From the NCBI RefSeq assembly GCF_037198315.1, contig NZ_CP144913.1, positions 620,001 to 684,000 on the forward strand: 64,000 nucleotides of DNA. Direction: 5' to 3'. This DNA comes from Janibacter sp. A1S7. GTDB lineage: Bacteria > Actinomycetota > Actinomycetes > Actinomycetales > Dermatophilaceae. Under the pieces are notes generated by a model. That model worked only from the letters and a program-made list of their open reading frames with translations. It searched no databases and was not told where the DNA came from. This document shows positions 33,806-42,584 of this stretch, one piece after another. Each line of letters begins with the position of its first letter. Within the stretch, counting starts at the first letter, position 1. The translations under genes and the position numbers were made by a program.

Positions 33806-34321
33806 TCATGGGGTTGAGCCCTGCTGCGGAGTCGCGGCCGTGTAGTGGTGGAGGCGTTCGAGTGTGTCTGTGAAGCCCTCGACCATCCCCTGCGCCTCGG
33901 CCTGTTCCAGGTCGTCGAGGGTGCGGAATCCGATGGTGATCGTGACGACCGTCCGGCCGGGACTGGAGGGGGTGATGCGCACGTTGGTGGGCATCTCGCT
34001 GCCTGCTGTCACGGACCCGTCAGGCGAGCTGGAGGCGTCGAGGAAGCGCAGCAGGGTGGGCGCATCGATGATCTCGTACGTCGCCGTGCCCCAGTGCTCT
34101 TCGAGGAGGTCGTGCTCGCGGTCGGGGCTTAGTCGGTACCGCCAGCGTCCCCCGATCCGCAGGTCGAGCTCGAGCACGTCGGTGCGCCAGCCGTGCGGTC
34201 CCCACCACTGACGCAGCCGGGCGGCTTCGGTCCAGCAGGCCCAGACCAGCGGCGCGGAGCCGCGAACGTCACGCTCGACGATCAACCGCTTGCCCTCGCG
34301 GTCGCGGGTGACGGTCGTCAT
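33806..34321 (-). CDS. SRPBCC (AHSA1-like) domain protein
   Basis: The protein has 171 residues and one START/Bet v1-like domain: LIVERDVRGSAPLVWACWTE, RQWWGPHGWRTDVLELDLR and GGRWRYRL are typical of AHSA1-like proteins that bind hydrophobic ligands. The ATG overlaps the ArsR stop by 4 bases. The frame extends further upstream but overlaps the regulator. Pairing with an ArsR repressor is common. Confidence 0.9.
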   Translation of the reverse strand: MTTVTRDREGKRLIVERDVRGSAPLVWACWTEAARLRQWWGPHGWRTDVLELDLRIGGRWRYRLSPDREHDLLEEHWGTATYEIIDAPTLLRFLDASSSPDGSVTAGSEMPTNVRITPSSPGRTVVTITIGFRTLDDLEQAEAQGMVEGFTDTLERLHHYTAATPQQGSTP

Positions 34322-34659
34322 CGCCCCTGCTCCTCGTCCTCTTCGGCAACCTGTTCCAGGTAGGTCTCGAGCCGGTCGGCCCGATCCGTCCAGATCTCCG
34401 CGAACGTACCCAGCCACTGCTCGAGTGAGTCGAACGCGGCGGGTTCGAGCCGGTAGATGCGCGACTGTGCGGCGCTGCGCGCGCTGACGACGCCCGCCTC
34501 GGCGAGGATGCGCAGGTGTCGTGATGCGTGTGGTTGCCGGATGTCGAGCGCTGTTGCGATCTCGCCCACTGGTCTGGCGCCCTCCCGTAGCAACTCCACG
34601 ATGGCGTGCCTGCTGGGCTCGGCGATGGCCCTGAGTACCTCGATGGTGGCGACGGTCAT
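34318..34659 (-). CDS. ArsR-family transcriptional regulator
   Basis: The protein has 113 residues. The winged HTH is VLRAIAEPSRHAIVELLREG, then VGEIATALDIRQPHASRHLR and ILAEAGVVSARSAAQSRIYR. No CxC metal site is present, so it belongs to the non-metal ArsR group often coupled with SRPBCC proteins. It is first in a three-gene operon with a very clear promoter and operator upstream. Confidence 0.92.
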   Translation of the reverse strand: MTVATIEVLRAIAEPSRHAIVELLREGARPVGEIATALDIRQPHASRHLRILAEAGVVSARSAAQSRIYRLEPAAFDSLEQWLGTFAEIWTDRADRLETYLEQVAEEDEEQGR

Positions 34660-34928
34660 GACGTCACCGAGTCAGTCAGCGAGAGGGCCGGCGACATCAC
34701 CGGGATCGGGCGAGAGGTCGTCTGGTGAGGAGCCATGGATTTAATATATGTTCCTCTGTATATACAGTCAAGTGTCTTCTAGGGAATCGGAAGGCGAGTG
34801 AGTGCCGCCCACACAGGCGCATCGCACCGTGGGAGGCAACCCTCTCCGGCGCACCGACCGACACGCGTGGACACTGCCCGTGCCGACACCGGATTGCCTC
34901 GGTCGTCCGTGGCAGGCACTGTGCGGGT
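34660..34928. other. 269-bp divergent intergenic region
   Basis: It lies between the ArsR operon (minus) and the methyltransferase (plus). It holds the ArsR promoter/operator at 34743-34771, in an unusually AT-rich patch. The remaining stretch up to the methyltransferase shows no clear gene, hairpin or promoter to me. Confidence 0.6.
34743..34771 (-). promoter_or_regulatory. ArsR operon promoter with operator in its spacer
   Basis: On the minus strand TTGACT (34771-34766) and TATATT (34748-34743) are exactly 17 bases apart. The perfect 12-base palindrome CTGTATATACAG (34756-34767) lies in the spacer and overlaps the -35. A repressor there would block RNA polymerase. The leader to the ArsR ATG would be about 75 bases. 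Confidence 0.75.
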
Positions 34929-35711
34929 ATGCGTTCGTTCGACGAACTGGTTGCTGAAGCCGAAGCGGCCGATGTTCATGGGTGGGGCTTCGACTGGCTG
35001 GATGGGCGAGCGAGTGAAGAGCGGCCACCGTGGGGATATGCCCGGCTCCTGGCCGAACGGCTGGCCCGCGCGCAGTCGGCGCTGGACATCGACACCGGTG
35101 GTGGCGAAATCGTGGCGGAAGCTGCCGCGCTCCCGCCTCACATGGTCGTCTCGGAGTCCTGGGCTCCCAACCTCACCCGAGCGCGCGAACTGCTGGGTCC
35201 GCGGGGCGTGCGGATCGTCCAGGCCGCCGAGGACGGGCTGCTGCCTCTTCCGTCCGGGACCTTCGACCTGGTCACCGCCAGACACCCGGTGCGCCCGGAC
35301 TGGCCGGAGATTGTTCGAGTCCTGCAGCCCGGTGGCCGCTACCTCGCCCAGCACGTCGGCCCGGCGTCGGCGTTCGAGCTCATCGAGTACTTCCTCGGGC
35401 CGCTACCGCAGGAGCGCAAGGAGCGGGACCCCGTTCGGGAGGTCGCGGCCGCATCGGAGGCGGGACTGACCGTGGAGGACGTGCAGACTGCGCGCTGTCG
35501 GATGGAGTTCTTCGATGTGGGTGCCGTCGTGTGGATCCTGCGCAAGTGCGTGTGGTGGGTTCCGGATTTCACCGTCGCCGGGTACGAGGGCGCGCTCCGC
35601 CAGCTCGACACCCAGATGCGCGCGGGCGCCCCCTTCGTTGCCCACTCGACCCGCCACCTGATCAACGCTCACCGGTCACGGAACGGGGGCCGGCACCGGT
35701 CGACACGATGA
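34929..35711 (+). CDS. class I SAM-dependent methyltransferase
   Basis: The protein has 260 residues. The usual E/DxGxGxG motif appears as ALDIDTGGGEIVAEAA, followed by VSESWAPNLTRARELL (acidic Glu/Ser end of strand two) and LPSGTFDLVTARHPVRPDWP. The methyl acceptor is unknown. ATG 34929 begins MRSFDELVAEAEAADVHGWG, the family N-terminus. Upstream codons in frame look non-coding. Confidence 0.82.
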   Translation: MRSFDELVAEAEAADVHGWGFDWLDGRASEERPPWGYARLLAERLARAQSALDIDTGGGEIVAEAAALPPHMVVSESWAPNLTRARELLGPRGVRIVQAAEDGLLPLPSGTFDLVTARHPVRPDWPEIVRVLQPGGRYLAQHVGPASAFELIEYFLGPLPQERKERDPVREVAAASEAGLTVEDVQTARCRMEFFDVGAVVWILRKCVWWVPDFTVAGYEGALRQLDTQMRAGAPFVAHSTRHLINAHRSRNGGRHRSTR

Positions 35712-35871
35712 GCCGGACTCGCACGCCGCGCCGCGGGTGAGACGTGCCGGCAGAGGTGTCGCCGACAGGTCCGGCCGATCGTTCAGCCGACGTCGGGCAT
35801 GGGCACCCCCGGACCACCGTTACCACCGCCGCGAGCCGGGCCGGGAGAGCGTGCGGTTGTAGCGTGACCGG

Positions 35872-36471
35872 GTGAGCCTGCTCGTCCAGCTGTCCACCTG
35901 GGTCGTCTTCGCGGCTGTGTGGGCAGGGTTGCGGGAGGAGGAGCGACTGCAGCGGCCACGGTGGGGCATCCTCGCGCTCTGGTGCGTGGTGGCGATCCCC
36001 TCGCTGCTGCAGTTCGTCCTCCCGGGGATGCTGGAGTCCGGCCAACGGGAGAGCGCGGCGATCCTCGCCGGCCAGTGGTGGCGCCTCGTGACCTCGATGG
36101 TCCTGCAGGACGGGGGCTGGTACGGCACCGCCTTCAACCTCGCCACGCTGGCCTTCACCCTCATCCTGGTGCAGCCGGTGCTGCGAACCCGGGTGGTGGC
36201 CGCGCTCCTCGTCACCGGTGGGGTCGTGGGCAACGTCCTGACGGTCCTGACCTTCGGTGACGCGGGAGCCGGGAACTCGATGGCGACGATGTTTCTCGCG
36301 GTGACGGCGCTGGCGCTCGCGCCGGAACGCGGACCGCGCCGCCTCGTCGCATTCGGGGTGGTCGTCGCTGTCACCGTCGTCAAGCTCGCCCTAGCCGACA
36401 TCCACGGCCTCGCCCTGGCCGCCGCGCTCGTGGTCGCAGCTGCGCTCGCGCTCGTCGCCCGCGCTCGCTGA
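35872..36471 (+). CDS. rhomboid-like membrane protein
   Basis: The protein has 199 residues with about six hydrophobic segments. GQWWRLVTSMVLQDGGWYGT resembles the rhomboid loop (WR, then HxxxxHxxxN-like region, here lacking the His residues). GNSMATMFLA occupies the place of the GxSG catalytic serine, and DIHGLALA could supply the His of a Ser-His dyad. The match is partial: the second Gly of GxSG is Met. It may be an active protease or a pseudoprotease. A GTG start is used. Confidence 0.6.
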   Translation: MSLLVQLSTWVVFAAVWAGLREEERLQRPRWGILALWCVVAIPSLLQFVLPGMLESGQRESAAILAGQWWRLVTSMVLQDGGWYGTAFNLATLAFTLILVQPVLRTRVVAALLVTGGVVGNVLTVLTFGDAGAGNSMATMFLAVTALALAPERGPRRLVAFGVVVAVTVVKLALADIHGLALAAALVVAAALALVARAR

Positions 36472-36566
36472 CGACGAGGGCAGGCGCGTCCCCTTCGCCT
36501 GCGCTGGCACCATGGGGGGATGACCGTCGTGGCGCACCCTGTCGAGCCGCGCGACCTCCGCGCCTG

Positions 36567-37610
36567 ATGGGCCGCGTGCGCGAGGCCATCACGGCCCTGC
36601 ACCCGGGCTCCTTCGCCTTCGTGATGGCGACGGGCATCGTCTCGGTCGGGATGGCGCAGCAGGGGTTCGTCACCGCCTCCCGAATTCTCCTCGGCATCGG
36701 CGTGGTCGCCTGGGTGCTGCTTCTCGTCGCGCTCGTCCTGCGTTGCCTGCTCCACCGCGATCGGGTGGTCGCTGACCTGCACGACCCCGTGGTGGCCTTC
36801 GGCTTCTTCACGCTCATCGCCGGCACGGACGTCCTCGCTGTCCGGTTGGCCGAGGTCAGCTGGCCGGTGAGCGCCGGCCTGCTCGCCTTCGCCGCGACGG
36901 TCGGCCTCTTCCTCGGCTACGGCGTTCCCTGGGCAGCGGCGTTGGGTCGTGCCGAACGACCCGTGCTGCAGCACGTCAACGGCACCTGGTTCATCTGGGT
37001 CGTGGCGAGCCAGTCGGTCGCCACCGCAGCAGCGAGCATCGAGCCGCACGTGACCGCGGGTCGCGACGAGATCGCCGCGCTCGCGGTGTCCGCATGGTCG
37101 GTGGGCGTCGTGCTGTACGCGGCATGCGCGGTCTTCGTCGCGCTGCGGATCCTGCTCTACCCGTTCTCCCCGCAGGACCTCAACCCGCCCTACTGGGTCT
37201 CCATGGGCGCCATGGCCATCACGGTGGTCGCCGGCGCGAAGATCGTCGAGATGGATTCGACGCCGATCGTCGAGGCCACCGGCGGCCTCATCGGAGGACT
37301 GGCCGTGCTCGGGTGGGCCTGGGCCACGTGGCTGATCCCGGTGCTCTTCGCCGTGGGCGTGTGGCGCCACGTCGTGCACCGGGTCCCACTGCGGTACGAG
37401 GCCACGTGGTGGAGCATCGTCTTCCCCCTCGGCATGTACGCGGTCGCCGGGATGTACCTCGGCAGGGCGGACTCGCTGCCCATCGTCGAGCGGATCGGGG
37501 CGGCCTGGCTGTGGGTGGCGCTCCTGGCCTGGGTCCTCGCCACGGTCGCGATGGTCCACGCGTGGCTGGGTGGTCGGGTCGCCCGTGGCCACAGTACGGT
37601 CGGTGGATGA
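36567..37610 (+). CDS. TehA/SLAC1-family (TDT) transporter
   Basis: The protein has 347 residues and ten predicted membrane helices. It starts ITALHPGSFAFVMATGIVSV, the conserved first helix of the tellurite-resistance/dicarboxylate transporter family, and has the late MGAMAITVVAGAKIVE block. Members are anion channels or malate/sulfite exporters. The stop overlaps the DUF488 gene. Confidence 0.88.
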   Translation: MGRVREAITALHPGSFAFVMATGIVSVGMAQQGFVTASRILLGIGVVAWVLLLVALVLRCLLHRDRVVADLHDPVVAFGFFTLIAGTDVLAVRLAEVSWPVSAGLLAFAATVGLFLGYGVPWAAALGRAERPVLQHVNGTWFIWVVASQSVATAAASIEPHVTAGRDEIAALAVSAWSVGVVLYAACAVFVALRILLYPFSPQDLNPPYWVSMGAMAITVVAGAKIVEMDSTPIVEATGGLIGGLAVLGWAWATWLIPVLFAVGVWRHVVHRVPLRYEATWWSIVFPLGMYAVAGMYLGRADSLPIVERIGAAWLWVALLAWVLATVAMVHAWLGGRVARGHSTVGG

Positions 37611-37963
37611 GCACGCGCGACCAGGTCCACGTCCGATCCGTCCGTGACGAGCCGGCCAGCGGCGATGGCCACAGGGTGCTCGTCGACCGGGTATGGCCTC
37701 GGGGGGTGAGCAAGGAGGATGCCGCCCTGGACGACTGGCTCAAGGACGTCGGCCCGTCCACCGAGCTGCGCCAGTGGTTCGGCCACGACCCGGAGCGTTT
37801 CGACGAGTTCGCCACGAAGTACGCGCAGGAGCTCGAGGGCACCGACGCGTGGCAGCAGCTGCAGCAGATCGTCGCCGACCACGGGCGGGTGACCCTGCTC
37901 TTCGGCGCTGCCGACCGCCACCACAACCAGGCGGTCGTCCTGCAGGACCTGCTCACCCGCTGA
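37607..37963 (+). CDS. DUF488 family protein
   Basis: The protein has 118 residues. VLVDRVWPRGVSKEDAALDD, FGHDPERFDEFATKYAQEL and VTLLFGAADRHHNQAVVL are the family blocks. The structure-known family has an unclear role, sometimes near nitrite or stress genes. The ATG overlaps the TehA-like stop (ATGA), so the two are coupled. Confidence 0.92.
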   Translation: MSTRDQVHVRSVRDEPASGDGHRVLVDRVWPRGVSKEDAALDDWLKDVGPSTELRQWFGHDPERFDEFATKYAQELEGTDAWQQLQQIVADHGRVTLLFGAADRHHNQAVVLQDLLTR

Positions 37964-38086
37964 GGGCACCCCACCGGACGGAGGTGCCGACGCTCGCCGG
38001 GACCGGCACGGCGCTGGACCGCGAGATCATCGACGGCCCGGACCCGGGTGCCGCCACCCATGCGTGCCCGGTCGGGTGGGAGGGAG

Positions 38087-39301
38087 TCAGGTGATCCTCG
38101 CCGCCATCTCGTCGTCGACGAAGACCGGCTTGGCCACGCGCAGACCGGCGAGGGTGATCCCGAGGCCGCTGAGCGCGAGCAGCGAGAGGACGACCGTCCA
38201 TCCACCCGTGGCGGCGTGCAGCGCCCCGACGGCGAGGGGGCCCATCCCGGCGAGCAGGTAGCCGACCGGCTGGACGAACCCGGACAGCTGAGCCGTCACA
38301 CGGGGGTCCCGTGAGCGGGCGGTGATCAGCGCGATCGCGGTCGGGAACGCGAAGCCGGACACGCCGAGCAGCATCGCCCACAACCACGGGAGCACGGCCG
38401 GGGCGACGAGCAGCCCGAGGTAGCCGCCCGCGGCGAGAACGCCGAAGGCGATCATCCACACGTGCAGGCCCCGACCCCGGTCGATGACCGTCGGCATCAT
38501 CAACCCACCGAGGACGCCCAGGCCGGTGACGATGGAGGTGTAGGCGCCGGCCGACGTCGCGGACAACCCGGCGTCCCGGTAGATCTGGGGCAGCCAGCCG
38601 AACTGGACGTAGGCGTTCATCGACTGCATGCCGAAGAGGACGGTCAGGGCCAGGGCGGTCGGTGAGTGGAGCATTCGCCCGCTGAGCTCGCTGCCGGCCC
38701 GCCGGTGCACGCGGTCCTTGGCGCTGATCACCAGCCACGGCACGAGGGCGAGCAGTGCCACCAGTCCCCAGAGACCGAGGGCGCCTCGCCACTGACCCGG
38801 GGCGACCTCTGCCACCGGTGCCGCCAGGAGGGGACCCATCGAGCCCCCGATGGTCAGGCCCATGCCGTAGATCGTCATCAGTCGCACGCCTCCGTCGCGC
38901 GAGTGGGCCTTGATCCACGCCGGGACCAGGACGTTGCCCAGCCCCATGCCGGCCAGACCGACCGAGGTCAGGACGATGAAGACGAGCGCGGAGTCGGTCA
39001 GCACCCGCAGGAGCAGGGTGATCACGAGGGCCGCGACACCGAGGGTGATGCCCTTGGACAGGCCCACCCGACGGGCGAGGGCGACGGCCACGCCGCCGGC
39101 CAGGGCGAAGGCGAAGCCGGGCAACGCCGTGAGCACGCCTGCGAGCGTGGGGGTCAGGGAGAGGGAGGCGCTCAGCTCCTCCAGGAGGGGACCGATGGAG
39201 GTGGCCCCCGGGCGCAGGTTGATCGAGATCAGCGCGACCCCGATGACGATGAGCACAGCGGGGAAGGGGGGCCCCGGTCGGGCATCGCGGTGGGTGCTCA
39301 T
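38087..39301 (-). CDS. CynX/NimT-type MFS transporter
   Basis: The protein has 404 residues and 12 predicted helices. SINLRPGATSIGPLLEEL is the conserved first-helix motif of the cyanate (CynX)/nitroimidazole (NimT) group, and the second half has FGMQSMNAYVQFGWLPQIY. The substrate is unknown. The frame is open far upstream, but ATG 39301 is the family N-terminus. It is divergent from the deaminase gene with a 72-base gap. Confidence 0.88.
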   Translation of the reverse strand: MSTHRDARPGPPFPAVLIVIGVALISINLRPGATSIGPLLEELSASLSLTPTLAGVLTALPGFAFALAGGVAVALARRVGLSKGITLGVAALVITLLLRVLTDSALVFIVLTSVGLAGMGLGNVLVPAWIKAHSRDGGVRLMTIYGMGLTIGGSMGPLLAAPVAEVAPGQWRGALGLWGLVALLALVPWLVISAKDRVHRRAGSELSGRMLHSPTALALTVLFGMQSMNAYVQFGWLPQIYRDAGLSATSAGAYTSIVTGLGVLGGLMMPTVIDRGRGLHVWMIAFGVLAAGGYLGLLVAPAVLPWLWAMLLGVSGFAFPTAIALITARSRDPRVTAQLSGFVQPVGYLLAGMGPLAVGALHAATGGWTVVLSLLALSGLGITLAGLRVAKPVFVDDEMAARIT

Positions 39302-39373
39302 TGTCAAGGGTCTATCACCCGCGGGTGACGCACACCCAACCGGTGCGGGCCCGGCTCCACCTAGGATCGGCCC

Positions 39374-39823
39374 ATGCCCGATCAGCGCGACCCTCGCGTG
39401 CCCACGTGGGACGAGTACTTCCTGGGGATCGCCGACGCCGTCGCGGTCCGTGCCAAGTGCACCCGGCGTCGGGTCGGCGCGGTCCTGACGATCGAGCACC
39501 GCATCATCGCCACGGGGTACAACGGCGCCGCACCCGGTGAGCCCGACTGCCTCGAGGGCGCCTGCCCGCGCGGGCAGCTCGACTACGACGCAGTCCCGGG
39601 CCTGGGTGACTACGACCGCCCCGGGACGCCCGGCTTCTGCATCGCGATCCACGCCGAGGTCAACGCGCTCCTCTTCGCCACGAGGGACACGAAGGGGGCG
39701 ACGGCCTACATCACCGACCCACCGTGCCCGGGGTGCCGCAAGGCACTCGCCGCGGCCGGCATCATCCGGGCCGTGTGGCCCGGTGGTGCCCACGACCGAC
39801 ACGGACTGACCCACTGGTCGTGA
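39374..39823 (+). CDS. deoxycytidylate (dCMP) deaminase family protein
   Basis: The protein has 149 residues. The zinc site is complete: His93 and catalytic Glu95 in AIHAEVNALL, and Cys118 and Cys121 in PPCPGCRKAL. The N-terminal WDEYFLGIADAVAVRAKCTR and TGYNGAAPGEPDC match dCMP deaminases, which make dUMP for thymidylate synthesis. It is followed by the universal stress protein 26 bases later. Confidence 0.9.
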   Translation: MPDQRDPRVPTWDEYFLGIADAVAVRAKCTRRRVGAVLTIEHRIIATGYNGAAPGEPDCLEGACPRGQLDYDAVPGLGDYDRPGTPGFCIAIHAEVNALLFATRDTKGATAYITDPPCPGCRKALAAAGIIRAVWPGGAHDRHGLTHWS

Positions 39824-39849
39824 CCCCGCGGGGATGGGATGCTGCAGAC

Positions 39850-40761
39850 ATGACCACCGACGCGAGCACGCACGACACCCCCACCCCGGCCGGAGCCGTT
39901 GTCGCCGCCATCGACGGCAGCCACCGTGACCCCGCCGTCCTCGACTGGGCCGCAGCCGAGGCGGTGTCCGTGGGCGCACCCCTGCACCTCGTCCACGCCG
40001 TCGACCTCGGTACCCCGTTGTCCGCGTACGGCGAGCTGCTGACCAGTCCCGACATCGTGGACAAGGTGGAGCAGGAGTGCATCCGCGTGGCCACCGATGC
40101 CAAGGCGCGCGTGGTCGGCGCCCACCCGGAGCTGCCCGTGACGACGGCCCTGCCCACGGGTGCGCCGGCGGGCGCCCTGCTCAACGCATCCGACGGGGCA
40201 CGCCTGCTCGTCGTCGGTTCCGCGCGCAAGACCAAGGCCGAGCGGATCGTCCTGGGCACGACCTCGTTGAGCGTCGTCGCCCACTCACCCTGCCCGGTCG
40301 TGCTGGTCCCGGAGAACTGCGACACCACCGGTGACGGCCGCGTCGTCGTCGGCATCGACGGAAGCGAGCACAGCCGGCTCGCCTTCGAGCACGCCCTCGC
40401 GGCCGCGGCCCTACGGGGCAAGTCGGTCACGGCCGTCACCTCGTGGAACGTCGAGGTGGTGAACGGCGTCGTCGTCACCGAGCCGGGCTCACCGGAGTGG
40501 GAGATGGTCGACACGCGCTACCGCACGATGGCCGAGGCCACCGTGGCGGAGTTGCGCGCGGCACATCCGCAGATCGAGGTCACGGTCGAGGTCCACCACG
40601 GCCGCGCCGCCGACACCCTCGTCGAGGTCGCCCAGGGCGCCGACCTGCTCGTCGTCGGATCACGCGGCCGCGGCGGTTTCCGCGGGATGCTTCTCGGGTC
40701 GATCTCGCAGCGGGTCCTGGGCCGCGCGACCGTTCCGGTCGCGGTCCTGCACAAGCAGTAG
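39850..40761 (+). CDS. tandem-domain universal stress protein
   Basis: The protein has 303 residues with two UspA domains (about 14-155 and 160-303). Each begins with a strand-Asp motif (VVAAIDGSHRD; VVVGIDGSEHS) and ends with an ATP-binding loop. The second loop (GSRGRGGFRGMLLGSIS) is the canonical G2xG9xGS form. The first (GSARKTKAERIVLGTTS) is degenerate. This architecture is typical of actinobacteria, where it is linked to dormancy and hypoxia. Confidence 0.92.
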   Translation: MTTDASTHDTPTPAGAVVAAIDGSHRDPAVLDWAAAEAVSVGAPLHLVHAVDLGTPLSAYGELLTSPDIVDKVEQECIRVATDAKARVVGAHPELPVTTALPTGAPAGALLNASDGARLLVVGSARKTKAERIVLGTTSLSVVAHSPCPVVLVPENCDTTGDGRVVVGIDGSEHSRLAFEHALAAAALRGKSVTAVTSWNVEVVNGVVVTEPGSPEWEMVDTRYRTMAEATVAELRAAHPQIEVTVEVHHGRAADTLVEVAQGADLLVVGSRGRGGFRGMLLGSISQRVLGRATVPVAVLHKQ

Positions 40762-40878
40762 TCCACCCACGCCGCAGCGGACAGGGTGGGAGGCCTCCCG
40801 GCCCGAAGATCGCTGGTGGGAGCGGACGAAGGGAGGGTCGGTCGGTCCGGAGCGAGCGACGATGAGGGGTGGGGCGAC

Positions 40879-41574
40879 TCAGGCAGAGTGCTCGGCGTGG
40901 AAGCGCCGGATCGCCTCCGCGCCCTCCTCGGTGTCTTGGGGCCGGTGCCCGGTGTTGGGCAGGACGAGGTGCTCGGCCCCCTTGTCCGCCAGTGCCTCGG
41001 CGACCTCGGTGTAGACCGGCCACCGGTCACCGGTGATCACGAGCGTCGGCACGATCCGGAGGGTGTCCGCACGCAGCGCAATCTCCCACGGGGCGGGAGT
41101 CGTGCGTATGCGTGCGGCGACCTCCTCGCTCGTGGCGGCGTCCAGGTCCGGCGGTGGTGCGCCCATGCCGGCGGCGAAGCGCTCGAGGAACTGTGCGCCC
41201 GTGACCTCCTGGTCGCCGGCGACGGCGAAGACGGGGGCGAGGCCCCGGATGTGCCGCTCGACGTGGCGGCCGCCGCGGGCGATGTCGAAGCAGGCCGGCC
41301 CGATGAGCACGAGGCTGCGCAGCTGGTCCGGGCGTCGTTGGGCTGCCAGGACGGCCGTCACGGTCCCGTAGGAGTGTCCGACGATGTGGCCGCGTCCGCC
41401 GAGGGCCTCGATGACCCGGTCGGCGTCGCGCTCGGGTTGGTCGGCTCGGCCGGTGCGCCGTAGGAAGACGTGGTTCGGGTCCTGCGCCGCGGCCTGCAGC
41501 GGCCAGGCCTCGGGCCCACTGCGGCCGCGCCCGTGGACGAAGACGGTCCGTGCCGTCGGCTTGATGATCGGCAC
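40879..41574 (-). CDS. alpha/beta hydrolase
   Basis: The protein has 231 residues. It begins VPIIKPTARTVFVHGRGRSG, has a nucleophile elbow VGHSYGTVTAV, acid in VITGDRWPVYT and His in LPNTGHRPQ. The GTG at 41574 lies one base after the pirin stop, indicating coupling; an open extension to 41679 would overlap pirin. The substrate is unknown. Confidence 0.8.
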   Translation of the reverse strand: MPIIKPTARTVFVHGRGRSGPEAWPLQAAAQDPNHVFLRRTGRADQPERDADRVIEALGGRGHIVGHSYGTVTAVLAAQRRPDQLRSLVLIGPACFDIARGGRHVERHIRGLAPVFAVAGDQEVTGAQFLERFAAGMGAPPPDLDAATSEEVAARIRTTPAPWEIALRADTLRIVPTLVITGDRWPVYTEVAEALADKGAEHLVLPNTGHRPQDTEEGAEAIRRFHAEHSA

Positions 41575-41575
41575 G

Positions 41576-42514
41576 TCAGGCCCTCGGGCGCAGGCGGCCG
41601 CCGGGCAGGGAGGGCGCGGGAAGGGGGCCCAACTGTTCCGCCTGCCCCGCCTCGAAGGGACCGAAGCGCTCCGGTCCATCCACCGACTCCGCGCTGATCT
41701 CGCTCATCCACCGATCCCGTGCGGCGACGATGTCGTCGTGGCTGCGGCCGACGAAGTTCCACCACATGACGATCCGCTCGCCGAGGGGCTCACCACCGAT
41801 GACCAGCAGGCGCGCGCCCGCGGCCGAGCGGAGGGTGATCCGGGAACGTCCGGGGGAGAGATAGCCGACCTCGGCCGCCTCGAGGGCCTGGCCGTCGACC
41901 GAGATGTCGCCGTCATCGAGCAGGACGGCGTGCTCGTGGCCCTCCGCGACGTCGAGGACGGTCTCGGCGTCGGCGTCCAGGAGCAGCTCCGCGCCGAGCA
42001 GCGGTGTCGGGGTCGTGATGGGTGACTCGACGTCGAGCAGGCTGCCGAGGAAGACCCGGGCGATCCCGCCGGGGACGTACATCGGCTCGGGGACGTGGTG
42101 GACGAAGGACGGCTCGACGTCGGCATCCCGCTCGGGCAGGGCGAACCACAGCTGCACGCCGTGCAGGGTCGAGGTCTGCGGGGTGGAGAACTCGGAGTGG
42201 CTCACGCCCCGACCGGCCGTCATGAGGTTCAGCTCACCCGGTCGGACGGTCGCGTGCACACCGGTGGAGTCACGGTGCTCGATCTCGCCGGTGAAGAGCC
42301 ACGACACGGTCGCCAGGGCGGTGTGCGGGTGGCGTGGGACGACCATCCCCCCGGTGGCCGAGACGTCGTCGGGTCCGTAGTGGTCCAGGAAGCACCACGC
42401 CCCCACGAGGGAGCGCGCGCGGGAGGGAATGGTGCGGCGGACGGGCATCGCGCGCGGACCGCCGAGCGGCACCTCGCGCGGCGTCAGGATCTGCAGGTGG
42501 GCCACCGTCCCCAC
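41576..42514 (-). CDS. pirin family protein
   Basis: The protein has about 312 residues and two cupin domains. The metal site motif is MVVPRHPHTALATVSWLFTG with EIEHRDSTG, giving the three His and one Glu of pirins. Relatives show quercetinase activity or act as redox-sensing cofactors. The GTG at 42514 (VGTVAHLQIL) is chosen; 42505 (GTG) and 42445 (ATG) are alternatives. It is divergent from malQ with a 70-base gap and coupled to the hydrolase downstream. Confidence 0.88.
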   Translation of the reverse strand: MGTVAHLQILTPREVPLGGPRAMPVRRTIPSRARSLVGAWCFLDHYGPDDVSATGGMVVPRHPHTALATVSWLFTGEIEHRDSTGVHATVRPGELNLMTAGRGVSHSEFSTPQTSTLHGVQLWFALPERDADVEPSFVHHVPEPMYVPGGIARVFLGSLLDVESPITTPTPLLGAELLLDADAETVLDVAEGHEHAVLLDDGDISVDGQALEAAEVGYLSPGRSRITLRSAAGARLLVIGGEPLGERIVMWWNFVGRSHDDIVAARDRWMSEISAESVDGPERFGPFEAGQAEQLGPLPAPSLPGGRLRPRA

Positions 42515-42584
42515 GCTACCCGCGCGGTCCACGCGGAGGGCCTGCCGGTGGACATCGGCATCCGCGCTGCAGGAAGGTGGCCGG

